Assembly: GCA_041917255.1 (NCBI GenBank)
Contig: JAYRYA010000018.1
Coordinates: forward strand, 1 to 64,000
Length of the DNA stretch: 64,000 nt
Reading direction: 5' to 3'
Origin: Zoogloea sp041917255
GTDB taxonomy: Bacteria > Pseudomonadota > Gammaproteobacteria > Burkholderiales > Rhodocyclaceae
Shown piece after piece: positions 1-7,602 of this stretch. The notes beneath the pieces were generated by a model. It searched no databases, was not told where the DNA came from, and saw only the letters and a program-made list of their open reading frames with translations. Numbering within the stretch: the first letter of the stretch is position 1; each line of letters opens with the position of its first letter. Position numbers and translations under genes: made by a program.

Positions 1-127
1 CGCCGCCGAACTTGCGCGACAGAACGGTCGTGATTGCAGCGGTCAGCGTGGTCTTGCCGTGGTCAACGTGACCAATCGTGCCGACGTTTACGTGCGGCTT
101 TTTCCGCTCGAATTTTTCCTTGGCCAT
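1..127 (-). CDS. tuf: Elongation factor Tu, N-terminal fragment (gene continues beyond the window)
   Basis: The 42 codons present encode the start of EF-Tu, the GTPase that brings aminoacyl-tRNA to the ribosome. The first residues MAKEKFERKKPHVN and the P-loop GHVDHGKT are diagnostic. The ATG is preceded by GGAG about 8 nt upstream. It lies directly downstream of tRNA-Tyr, tRNA-Gly and tRNA-Thr, the usual proteobacterial tRNA-tufB arrangement, so it is probably cotranscribed with them. The gene is cut by the window edge, not truncated biologically. Confidence 0.97.
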   Translation of the reverse strand, partial: MAKEKFERKKPHVNVGTIGHVDHGKTTLTAAITTVLSRKFGG

Positions 128-193
128 ATCATCAACTCCGCAAAAAAATCAGGAAATTGGAAAACTACTTTGAACGCCGCACCATTGAATCGA

Positions 194-268
194 TGGTGCC
201 CATGGGCAGGATTGAACTGCCGACCTCTCCCTTACCAAGGGAGTGCTCTGCCACTGAGCTACATGGGC
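194..268 (-). tRNA. tRNA-Thr (anticodon GGT)
   Basis: The reverse strand folds as a full cloverleaf. The acceptor stem pairs GCCCATG with CATGGGC, the D-loop has AGCTCAGTGG, the anticodon loop reads CTTGGTAAG, and the T-arm contains GTTCAATC. CCA is encoded (194-196). It is the last tRNA before tuf. Confidence 0.96.
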
Positions 269-283
269 CTCACACACGCAACC

Positions 284-357
284 TGGAGCGGGTGAAGGGA
301 ATCGAACCCTCGTCATAAGCTTGGAAGGCTTCTGCTCTACCATTGAGCTACACCCGC
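284..357 (-). tRNA. tRNA-Gly (anticodon TCC)
   Basis: A reverse-strand cloverleaf with acceptor GCGGGTG/CACCCGC, anticodon loop CTTCCAA, T-loop GTTCGATTC and encoded CCA (284-286). It lies 15 nt upstream of tRNA-Thr in the same transcript. Confidence 0.96.
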
Positions 358-428
358 GCCATACAACGCACGACTCACATCACCGCTCGCGTTACCGTAA
401 CTCACGGACGGAGCAAACAACCAAACCG

Positions 429-514
<86 letters not shown>

Positions 515-530
515 AAGCGAGAAGCTGCGC

Positions 531-559
531 ATTGTAGGCACAGCCCCAATGGTTGTCAA
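531..559 (-). promoter_or_regulatory. Sigma-70 promoter of the tRNA-Tyr-Gly-Thr-tuf transcript
   Basis: On the minus strand a perfect -35 TTGACA (559-554) is followed by exactly 17 nt and a -10 TACAAT (536-531). Transcription would begin near 524, about 10 nt before the tRNA-Tyr 5' end at 514. This is the strongest consensus promoter in the window and fits a highly expressed tRNA/tuf operon. Confidence 0.85.
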
Positions 560-629
560 ACACAATCGTCGTTTTTCTTTGATTGACTGTGCTCTAATCG
601 GTTTTGACTATCACGTTGTCGGAACAAGC

Positions 630-1439
630 ATGTCAATGGACAAGGATTTGCTGGTGGATGCCGTTCTGGCTAGCGGCGTCGTGCTGCCCGCACCGGGACC
701 GGGCTTCCTGCGCCTGCGTGCCGCGGCCGCGGACGAGGACGCCGGCCCGCGGGAAATGGCCCAGGCGGTCAGTCAGGACCCGGCGATCACCGGCGCACTG
801 CTGCGGGTCGCCAATTCACCAGTCTTCCGCCCACGCAGCGCCCCCCGCTCGGCCCAGGAGGCGATCGCCATGCTTGGCCGAACGCGAACGCTGGCAACGG
901 CCGCGAGCGTTGCGCTCAGAGGCCAGAGCGATGGGCTCGACGGGCGTGTTGTTGACGCGATCTGGTCAAGCTGCGCACGGGCTGCGGACTGCAGTTTCGC
1001 GGTCGCGCGGGCGACGCGCTTCAAATCGCTCGCCGACACGGCCTATCTCGCGGGCCTGATGCAGGACGCGGGGATCGCCGTGGTGCTGCGTAGATCTCCC
1101 CAGCACACTCCCCTTCTTGTCGGCGACGGGCCGACGCTCGAAGCCGGCGCACGAGCGCTGGATGCCCTCAGCGGCACCGACCACACCGCGGCGGGTTACC
1201 TGGTGGCGCGCAACTGGAAGCTGCCGGTGAGCGTCTGCGAAGCAATCCGCGCCCACCACGATCCAAAACTGGCGCGACGGCTGGGCGATGAGGCGCGGCG
1301 ACTGGCGCTGCTCCTGGCGGCCGGGCGACGCGTGCGGGACGGCGCGTCGCCGGACTGGGCGGATTGGGCCGACGACGTGGCGGAAGAGTTCGGTCTGAGC
1401 GAAGCCGACCTGGACGAACTGGCGTCGGACACGCGCTGA
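630..1439 (+). CDS. HDOD domain signalling protein
   Basis: A 269-residue protein made mostly of one HDOD domain, a degenerate HD-phosphohydrolase fold found in regulators of signalling, chemotaxis and cyclic nucleotide pathways. Visible signatures are the early LLRVANSPVF helix, AGLMQDAGIAVV in the middle and EAIRAHHDP near residue 210. It is probably cytosolic, with no signal peptide. The ATG at 630 is used because the open frame further upstream runs antisense through tRNA genes; an ATG at 636 is possible. It converges on tonB with adjoining stop codons. No partner is evident. Confidence 0.8.
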   Translation: MSMDKDLLVDAVLASGVVLPAPGPGFLRLRAAAADEDAGPREMAQAVSQDPAITGALLRVANSPVFRPRSAPRSAQEAIAMLGRTRTLATAASVALRGQSDGLDGRVVDAIWSSCARAADCSFAVARATRFKSLADTAYLAGLMQDAGIAVVLRRSPQHTPLLVGDGPTLEAGARALDALSGTDHTAAGYLVARNWKLPVSVCEAIRAHHDPKLARRLGDEARRLALLLAAGRRVRDGASPDWADWADDVAEEFGLSEADLDELASDTR

Positions 1440-2150
1440 TCAGCCGGCGTCTTCGTTGCCCAGGCGGAAGCGGATCGGCACCACGACGGAGGCCTCCACC
1501 GCCTCGCCGCCGCGCCGCGCGGGCACAAAGCGCCAGTGCCACACGGCAGTGACTGCCGCCTCGTCGAGGGATTCATGGCCACCGCTTTCGCGTACTTTCA
1601 CGGCAACCGGAATTCCTTCCGCCGACACACGAACGTCCAGGCGCACGGTGCCTTCCAGCCCGCGGCGGCGGGCGATCATCGGATAGCCGGGCTTGGGGTT
1701 GTCGAGATACCGCGCGCCAAAGCTCGGAGGTGAATAGCTCACCGCAGCGGCAACGGGTGCCACGGCCACCGGTGCGGGAGCTGTCGTCTGGCTGGCCGTC
1801 GCGGCCGACGCAGGCGCCGGGGCGGTGGCAATGGACGGCGCAGGGTGATCGGTCCGGGCCTCGGCCACCAGACGCTGCTGGGGCACCACCGGTTCCGGCC
1901 GGGCGATGGTTTTCGGCGGGTGCGCTGTTTCAGCCGGCGCGACCTTGTGGGGACGCGACTGGGGACGCGGCGGCTCGACGGGGGGCCTTGCAGGGATTTT
2001 CTCGGGCAGGACTTCCTGCGTCAGCCTGGCTTCGAGCAGGCGCGGCGGCTGTGCGACCGGCGACTTCAAGCCGCCACCCATGCCGAGCGCCATCGCATGG
2101 ACGCACAGGGAAGCGCCCACCGCCATCACCAGGCTGCGATCGGGGATCAC
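1440..2150 (-). CDS. tonB: TonB-family energy transducer
   Basis: A 236-residue TonB: a short N-terminal membrane anchor (about residues 6-25), a Pro/Ala-rich periplasm-spanning section, and a C-terminal TonB domain (about 150-232) with YPMIARRRGLEG and VWHWRFVPARR. It transmits proton-motive force to outer-membrane receptors. Its start overlaps the stop of the TonB-dependent receptor gene by 4 nt (ATGA), so it is translationally coupled and likely dedicated to that receptor. No exbB or exbD is nearby, so ExbBD must be encoded elsewhere. Confidence 0.9.
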   Translation of the reverse strand: MIPDRSLVMAVGASLCVHAMALGMGGGLKSPVAQPPRLLEARLTQEVLPEKIPARPPVEPPRPQSRPHKVAPAETAHPPKTIARPEPVVPQQRLVAEARTDHPAPSIATAPAPASAATASQTTAPAPVAVAPVAAAVSYSPPSFGARYLDNPKPGYPMIARRRGLEGTVRLDVRVSAEGIPVAVKVRESGGHESLDEAAVTAVWHWRFVPARRGGEAVEASVVVPIRFRLGNEDAG

Positions 2151-4216
2151 AGCGTCACACGCAGGCCGAGCCGTAGGCTGCGGGGCTCCGAGGGGTGGGC
2201 GTGGATGTCGGCGACGGGGAGACTTTCGACCTTCAATTGGGACTCGTAGTAGTAATCGATGTCGCTCACCCGGCGGTTGAAGAGGTTGAGCACATCCAGC
2301 GACAGGGTGATTTTCCTGTCCAGGCGGAAGCCTACCTTAAGATGGGTCAAGGTCGAAGGCGCCGATCGTACCGAGTTGTCCTCGATCAGCGGGCGCGCGC
2401 CAAAATGTCGCAGGCGCAGCCCGCCAAACCAGCGCCCCCCCGGATCGAATCCGACCCCGACCGACGCGACCACCCCAGCCGCGCCGGGGATCCTCGCTCC
2501 ATCCGCCTCCGCATCCCGAAAACGCGCGTTCGACACCGACAGATCCGCATCGACGCTCACGCCGGGCAGCGGCATCCACAGGTTGGTCCACTCCACGCCC
2601 TGACGGCGGGACGGCCGGCTCGGCTCGGTGATGCCGGCGTCACCCACGAACAGCAACTCGGAGGCGATGTCGAGCCGCCACAAGGCCAGCGTCGTCACCC
2701 AGCCGGCCGCGGGCGCGCTCCGCACGCCCACTTCGCCACCCCGGGCACGCACCAGCGGCTGGACCCGGGCAACCGGGCTGCCAAAGTCCGCACTGCGCGG
2801 ATCGGGATTCACGCGGATCGTCGAGCCTCGGGCGTCGTTGCTGTGAAAACCGTGGCCGTAATTGGCGTAGACCTCGGTATTTGCCCACGGGCCGGCGACG
2901 AGGCCAAACTTGGGCGCAGCCAGAAAGGCATCCGCCCGGCCACTGTTGGCGGTACCGATGGGCGTGCCGTCACCCGTCACCTGAAAGCGGTACTCGTCGG
3001 CACGCAGCCCGAAGGTGGCGCGCAGCTTTTCCAGCACCTGAATCTGGGCTTCGCCATACACCCCAACGCTGGTCTGATCCACCTTGTCGCTGCGCACCTG
3101 CGCATGGCGCTGCCGGGCCTGGGTGAGGAACAGCCCGACCTGGCCGATGTGGTCATGGCGCAGCTGGCTGCCGACGGTCAGCTCCAGCGGACGGCCCGCC
3201 CAGTCTGCAAACCAGGTGCGACTGGCGCCACCACCGACGATCTGGCGACGATCCACCTGCTCGAACTGGTCGCCCCGCAGCGGATCGTCCATCGCATAGG
3301 TGAAGTTGGAAAACAGGTCGAGGCCATAGTCGATGAAATAGGCGTTCACCCGGCTGGGGCCACGGGCGTCGCTTGCGGCCCATTCGCCGGAGAGGCTCGC
3401 GCGGCGGGTGCGGCCACCGCTGCTGGGGTCGAGGCTGCCGAAACGGCCGATCATCCCCTGCTCCACGGCCCGCAGGGGCACCTGATCGGTCGCCGACCAA
3501 CGGGATTCGAAGGCCATCAGCGTCGCCGCCCAGCCATTGTCAGCGCTACCGGAGGACAGGCGCAGCACGCCATTCAGCTTGCGCAGATTCTCCCGCTCGG
3601 CCCACGGCCCGTTGTTGTAGGCAGCCTCGAAGGCGCCCAGCAGCATCGGCCCGCCGTCGGCGAGCTGTCGTGAACCGGCCGCCAGGAGCCGGTTGTAGTG
3701 ATGCTGGCCCCGCTCGATGTGCACGAAGTCTGCCGGCAGGCTGCGATGGTAATCCAGCCGCGCAGAGCCAGCCGCCGAAAAATCCCCGTCCGCCACGTGG
3801 TACGGCCCCTTGCGGTAGCGCACGGCAGAAACGAGCTCGGGAATCAGGAAGTTCAGATCGGTGTAACCCTGACCGTGGGCCTGGGTGGGCAGGTTGATGG
3901 GCATGCCCGTCAGCCAGGTGGCGAAGTCGGTACCGTGGTCGAGGTTGAAGCCACGCAGGTAGTACTGGTTGGCCTTGCCGTCGCCGCTGTGCTGGGAAAC
4001 GACCAAGCCAGGCACCGTCTCGAGTACTTCAGCCGGGCGTAGCAGCGGGCGGTTTTCCAGCTGCCTGCCGCTCACCGTGCCCTCGGTGGCGCTGGCGGCG
4101 ATGCCGATCAGGTCAGCGCTTCCGGCCTGCACGTCAACCGTCTCGAGCGTCGGCACGCCGCCGGCCATTGCGCCCGGCACGACCGCCCACGCAATTAAGC
4201 AGAAAACTTTATTCAT
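2147..4216 (-). CDS. TonB-dependent outer-membrane receptor, probable nickel-complex transporter
   Basis: A 689-residue receptor with a signal peptide cleaved near AMA-GG, a TonB box around ETVDVQA, a plug domain (about residues 45-150, including PGLVVSQHSG and YYLRGFNLDHGTDFA) and a 22-strand-type barrel ending in a hydrophobic residue run (LRLGLRVTL). It lies 29 nt downstream of a nickel permease and overlaps tonB. The shared promoter has a candidate NikR site. The family alone does not give the substrate; nickel is inferred from the operon, as for FrpB4-type receptors. Iron or cobalt chelates remain possible. Confidence 0.85.
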   Translation of the reverse strand: MNKVFCLIAWAVVPGAMAGGVPTLETVDVQAGSADLIGIAASATEGTVSGRQLENRPLLRPAEVLETVPGLVVSQHSGDGKANQYYLRGFNLDHGTDFATWLTGMPINLPTQAHGQGYTDLNFLIPELVSAVRYRKGPYHVADGDFSAAGSARLDYHRSLPADFVHIERGQHHYNRLLAAGSRQLADGGPMLLGAFEAAYNNGPWAERENLRKLNGVLRLSSGSADNGWAATLMAFESRWSATDQVPLRAVEQGMIGRFGSLDPSSGGRTRRASLSGEWAASDARGPSRVNAYFIDYGLDLFSNFTYAMDDPLRGDQFEQVDRRQIVGGGASRTWFADWAGRPLELTVGSQLRHDHIGQVGLFLTQARQRHAQVRSDKVDQTSVGVYGEAQIQVLEKLRATFGLRADEYRFQVTGDGTPIGTANSGRADAFLAAPKFGLVAGPWANTEVYANYGHGFHSNDARGSTIRVNPDPRSADFGSPVARVQPLVRARGGEVGVRSAPAAGWVTTLALWRLDIASELLFVGDAGITEPSRPSRRQGVEWTNLWMPLPGVSVDADLSVSNARFRDAEADGARIPGAAGVVASVGVGFDPGGRWFGGLRLRHFGARPLIEDNSVRSAPSTLTHLKVGFRLDRKITLSLDVLNLFNRRVSDIDYYYESQLKVESLPVADIHAHPSEPRSLRLGLRVTL

Positions 4217-4245
4217 CTTACTGCGACACGAAAAAAACAGCGGCT

Positions 4246-5064
4246 TCAGCCCACCGCCTCCGGTGCCGGATCACGGGCCAGATGGATGCCCAGGATGAAG
4301 CTCACGAAAATCACCCCGATCACCGCGCCCCCCAGCGCCAGCTCCTTGCCCTCGCCCCATGCCTCGACGCCGGGCAGCGCCATCCGAGCGGCGCCCCAGG
4401 CCGCCACGAGCAGACTCATGCCACCGACCGCCAGCGCCATCACCCGGGATGCGATGCGCGCAGTGTCGTCGGCCCGGGCGATCAACCGGGCGATCCAGAA
4501 GCCGTTGGCGCCATCCGCCAGCAGCATGCCGAGCATGAAGGTGAGTCCCAGCCCCACTGCGTGGGCCGCGCCACCGGCCTGCACGCCAGCCACCGCAAAC
4601 AGCGCGGCCTGGCTCACCGTGTCGAAGGACAGCGCAAACAACGCGCCCACCAGCGCCACACCCGCCGGGTGGGCGACGCGACCGAGACGCCCCAGCCAGC
4701 GCCCCTTGAGCCCGACCGGTTGCACCATTTCGTGCGCTTCGGCGGCCAGCACCGCACGCAGATTGAGCACGCCCAGCAGCGTGAGGAAACCGATGGAGAT
4801 CCACACGCCCGAGACTTCGAGCCATTCCGGGGTCGTCCAGTGGTGCGAGAGCAAGCTGACCGCCAGCGCGATGGCGATCACCACCGAGCCGTGACCGAGG
4901 GAGAACAGCGTGCCGCAAAAGCGCGCCCAACGCGGGTTGGCGCGGGCGTTGAAGCGGGTCAGACCGTCAATGGTAGCGAGGTGGTCGGCATCGAAGCCGT
5001 GCTTCACACCAAAGACGAAGACCAGCAGGACGAGAGCAAGTCCGTCGGCAGGCAGGGCGGTCAT
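4246..5064 (-). CDS. NiCoT-family nickel/cobalt permease (HoxN/NixA-like)
   Basis: A 272-residue inner-membrane protein with about seven to eight hydrophobic segments. The NiCoT metal-selectivity motif HX4DH is present in the first helices as HGFDADHLATID. It is shorter than classical NixA/HoxN (about 330-350). Start 5064 is chosen because the predicted transcription start is near 5090, so upstream in-frame ATGs would not be in the mRNA. It supplies Ni(II) to the cytosol for the hydrogenases encoded here. It is first in a three-gene operon with the outer-membrane receptor and tonB. Confidence 0.88.
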   Translation of the reverse strand: MTALPADGLALVLLVFVFGVKHGFDADHLATIDGLTRFNARANPRWARFCGTLFSLGHGSVVIAIALAVSLLSHHWTTPEWLEVSGVWISIGFLTLLGVLNLRAVLAAEAHEMVQPVGLKGRWLGRLGRVAHPAGVALVGALFALSFDTVSQAALFAVAGVQAGGAAHAVGLGLTFMLGMLLADGANGFWIARLIARADDTARIASRVMALAVGGMSLLVAAWGAARMALPGVEAWGEGKELALGGAVIGVIFVSFILGIHLARDPAPEAVG

Positions 5065-5083
5065 GGCGGTTTCCCGGATGCGC

Positions 5084-5124
5084 GTATGAACAAATGATTT
5101 TAGTGCATACAACATCCATGCCAA
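5084..5124 (-). promoter_or_regulatory. Nickel-uptake operon promoter with a candidate NikR operator
   Basis: On the minus strand, -35 TTGGCA (5124-5119), a 16-nt spacer and -10 TAAAAT (5102-5097) form a good sigma-70 promoter. A dyad GTATG-N17-CATAC (5084-5110) covers the -10 element. The E. coli NikR site is GTATGA-N16-TCATAC, so the half-sites match while the gap between GTATG and CATAC is 1 nt shorter. Nickel-loaded NikR would block RNA polymerase. nikR itself is encoded about 1.5 kb upstream. Confidence 0.65.
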
Positions 5125-5194
5125 GCCTTTGGGCCCGCCAAAACGGCCGGCGCTGACAGCCTGCCGATCAGACGATGACCAGCGGCAGCACCAA

Positions 5195-6553
5195 TCAGGC
5201 AGCCGGGTTTCCAGCCAGCGGCAGGCGCAGCACGAACTCGGCACCGCCATCACGATGGTTGCCGGCCTGCAGCATACCGCCGTGGCGCTCGACGATCCCG
5301 TAGCTGATCGACAGCCCGAGCCCGGTGCCCCGCCCCACCGGCTTGGTGGTGAAGAAGGGATCAAAGATGTGCGGCAGATGGCGGGCGTCGATGCCGGGGC
5401 CGTTGTCGTGGAAACGCAGCACCGCAGAATCGCCCTCGACGCGGCCGGAAATCTCCAGGCTGGCGATGGACTGGCCGGCGGTGGCATCGGCGGCATTCTG
5501 GACAAGGTTCATCACCACCTGCTGCATCGGGCCAGAGGCGCCGACCACCGGCAGGCTGTCGGGGATGTCCACCGTCACCTCGAAACGCTCCGGCGCGGCC
5601 TTGCTCACCCAGGTGACGGAGCGCTCCACCACGGCGCCCAGCTCGAAGCGACTGCTCTCGTCCCGGTCCAGCGCAGAGAAGCGCTTGAGGCCATCGACGA
5701 TGTCGCGGGTGCGCTCGGCGCCTTCGATGGTACCTTCGATCAGCGGATCGAGATCGCCCAGGATGCGATCAATGCGCAGGCGCTCGCGCAGGGCCTGGAT
5801 ATCGTCTGGCACGCCGCCGGCATGGACGGCGGCGAGGTACTCCTCCAGCCGGGAGGCGTAGCGGCGCAGCGCGTGGGTGTTGCCGAGGATGAAGCTGATG
5901 GGATTGTTGAGTTCGTGGGCGACGCCGGCCACCAACCGCCCCAGCGATGCCATTTTCTCGGAATGGAGCAGCTGCTGCTGGGTGCGCTTGAGGTCGTCGT
6001 GGGCCTGACGCAGCGCCGAGTACGCCTTGCGCAGCTCGCCCACCGGCCTGCCGGTGACCACCACGCCCAGCGACTTGCCCACCGACGAATAGCGCGGCGT
6101 GCAGTTGAGCGACACCGGCACCGCCGAGCCATCGGCCGCGCGCAGGGCCAGCTCGCAGTCGTGCACCGGCGCGTCGCTGCGCAGGGCGAACAGGCCCTTG
6201 GCCACCTCCACCGCCGCCGGATCGGCCAGCAGGTCGAAGAACAGGGTGCCGCGCAGGCTCTCCACCGAACGGCCGGTGAAGACTTCCAGCGAGCGGTTCA
6301 CGTCGTCGATCCGCCCGCTGCGGTCGCACACCACCAGAATGTCCGAGATCGAGGTGAGCACCGACAGGATGAAGCCCTGGCTCTCCTCCAGCTTGGCGTT
6401 CTTCTCCTCGAGGGCGACTTCGTACTGAAGGAGATCGGAATACACCGCATCCATCTTCTGGATCACGTCGATCCAGGCACCCTCGCCCAGCCCCTCCGGC
6501 GCAGCAGCCAGCAGGGCGGAAGAATCGGGCAGCGGACGCTCGGGCTTGGCCAT
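5195..6553 (-). CDS. hoxJ: Hydrogenase-regulating sensor histidine kinase HoxJ/HupT
   Basis: A 452-residue soluble kinase: coiled coil (about 30-60), PAS domain (about 60-170), HisKA with phospho-acceptor His213 in VAGVAHELNNPISF, and HATPase with NAADAT, DNGPGI and GTGLGLSIS. No membrane segment is present. The PAS-plus-kinase form and locus match HupT/HoxJ, which binds the H2-sensing hydrogenase (HoxBC) and phosphorylates HoxA; in Cupriavidus phosphorylation inactivates HoxA. It follows nikR by 3 nt. Unusually it is separated from hoxABC by about 3.7 kb of unrelated genes. A general NtrB-like kinase is the alternative. Confidence 0.82.
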   Translation of the reverse strand: MAKPERPLPDSSALLAAAPEGLGEGAWIDVIQKMDAVYSDLLQYEVALEEKNAKLEESQGFILSVLTSISDILVVCDRSGRIDDVNRSLEVFTGRSVESLRGTLFFDLLADPAAVEVAKGLFALRSDAPVHDCELALRAADGSAVPVSLNCTPRYSSVGKSLGVVVTGRPVGELRKAYSALRQAHDDLKRTQQQLLHSEKMASLGRLVAGVAHELNNPISFILGNTHALRRYASRLEEYLAAVHAGGVPDDIQALRERLRIDRILGDLDPLIEGTIEGAERTRDIVDGLKRFSALDRDESSRFELGAVVERSVTWVSKAAPERFEVTVDIPDSLPVVGASGPMQQVVMNLVQNAADATAGQSIASLEISGRVEGDSAVLRFHDNGPGIDARHLPHIFDPFFTTKPVGRGTGLGLSISYGIVERHGGMLQAGNHRDGGAEFVLRLPLAGNPAA

Positions 6554-6556
6554 CGC

Positions 6557-7048
6557 TTACGAGCGGGGCCGGTAGTGGCCGTGGGGATGCGGGTGAGCAT
6601 GACTGTGCGCGCCGTCGCCGTGGTCGTGACGATGGGGCTGGTTGCGGTAATCCGCAGTGACCAGGTTGAGCGCCCCGTGGCGCACGCCGGGCTTGGCGAT
6701 CAGCGCCTCGGCGAAGGCCCGCACCTGGGCGGTGGGCCCGCGCAGGATCACGCTCTCCATGCAGTTATCGTGATCGAGATGCGCATGGAGCGTGGCCACG
6801 CAGAGGTCGTGGTGTTCGTGCTGGTCGTGGGTGACGCGCTCGGCGAGTTCCCGCTCGTGGTGGTTGTACACATACGAAAGGTTGGCGATGCAGTGGGGCG
6901 CCTCTTCCCGGGCCAGGCGGCTCTGTTCGAGCTGGGCACGCAGGATGTCGCGCACCGCCTCCGAGCGGTTCGAGTAGCCCCGCGTGGCGATCAGCGCGTC
7001 GAAGGCGCGGGCCAGGTCTTCGTCTAGCGAGATGGTGAAGCGTTCCAC
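6557..7048 (-). CDS. nikR: Nickel-responsive repressor NikR
   Basis: A 163-residue ribbon-helix-helix repressor. The N-terminal DNA-binding part reads ERFTISLDEDLARAFD...YSNRSEAVRD. The ACT-like metal domain carries the square-planar Ni ligands in DQHEHHDL and LHAHLDHDNCME. A His-rich tail of about 25 residues follows and is absent from E. coli NikR (133 aa). The GTG at 7048 is preferred because GGAG lies 6 nt upstream; an ATG at 7078 would add ten residues. It probably represses the adjacent nickel-uptake operon. Confidence 0.9.
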   Translation of the reverse strand: MERFTISLDEDLARAFDALIATRGYSNRSEAVRDILRAQLEQSRLAREEAPHCIANLSYVYNHHERELAERVTHDQHEHHDLCVATLHAHLDHDNCMESVILRGPTAQVRAFAEALIAKPGVRHGALNLVTADYRNQPHRHDHGDGAHSHAHPHPHGHYRPRS

Positions 7049-7160
7049 GATGGGCTCCGGGCAGGACAGGCAACTCATTCTGCCCGCCCCCACCGCCGCC
7101 GGCAATCGCCGGCCAAGGTGCCATAATCGGCGCTTTCCGACTTCCGCCGAGATCGCCCCC

Positions 7161-7592
7161 ATGGCCCGCATCAAGATCGAACTGCCCGACCGCTTCGCGT
7201 TTTCCACCGAGGTGCCGATCCACATCGGCCTCATCAACTACGGCCACCACCTGGACAACGCCGCGCTGCTGTCGCTGGTGTCCGAGGCGCGGGTCCGCTT
7301 CTTCAAGTCGCTGGGCTACACCGAGCTGGACGTGGACGGCGTCGGCATCGTGGTGGCCGACGCCGCGGTACAGTACAAGTCCGAGGCCTTCCACGGCGAG
7401 GTGCTGGTCTTCGAGATGGCGCCGGACGACTTCAACAAGTACGGCTGCGACCTGGTGTGGCGCGCCACCGACAAGGCCAGCGGCCGCGAGGTGGCCCGGG
7501 GCAAGACCGGGATCATCTTCTTCGACTACCAGCAGCGCAAGGCGGCGCCGGTGCCCGCCGGCTTCGTCGCCAAGACCTCGCCTGCGGCCTGA
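7161..7592 (+). CDS. Acyl-CoA thioesterase, 4HBT hot-dog family
   Basis: A 143-residue single-domain hot-dog thioesterase. The sequence shows the YbgC/4-hydroxybenzoyl-CoA pattern: HIGLINYGHHLDNAALL near the start (D at the catalytic position), then AAVQYKSEAFHGEVL and GKTGIIFFDY. It hydrolyses acyl-CoA; the chain specificity cannot be read. It is divergent from nikR and monocistronic, ending 10 nt from a convergent gene. It does not look related to hydrogenase or nickel. Confidence 0.85.
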   Translation: MARIKIELPDRFAFSTEVPIHIGLINYGHHLDNAALLSLVSEARVRFFKSLGYTELDVDGVGIVVADAAVQYKSEAFHGEVLVFEMAPDDFNKYGCDLVWRATDKASGREVARGKTGIIFFDYQQRKAAPVPAGFVAKTSPAA

Positions 7593-7602
7593 CGCGCCTG
7601 CG

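Noticed and set aside
5129..7027. A 632-codon plus-strand frame antisense to hoxJ and nikR.
   Set aside because: The minus-strand genes show complete kinase and NikR motifs. The plus frame shows none.
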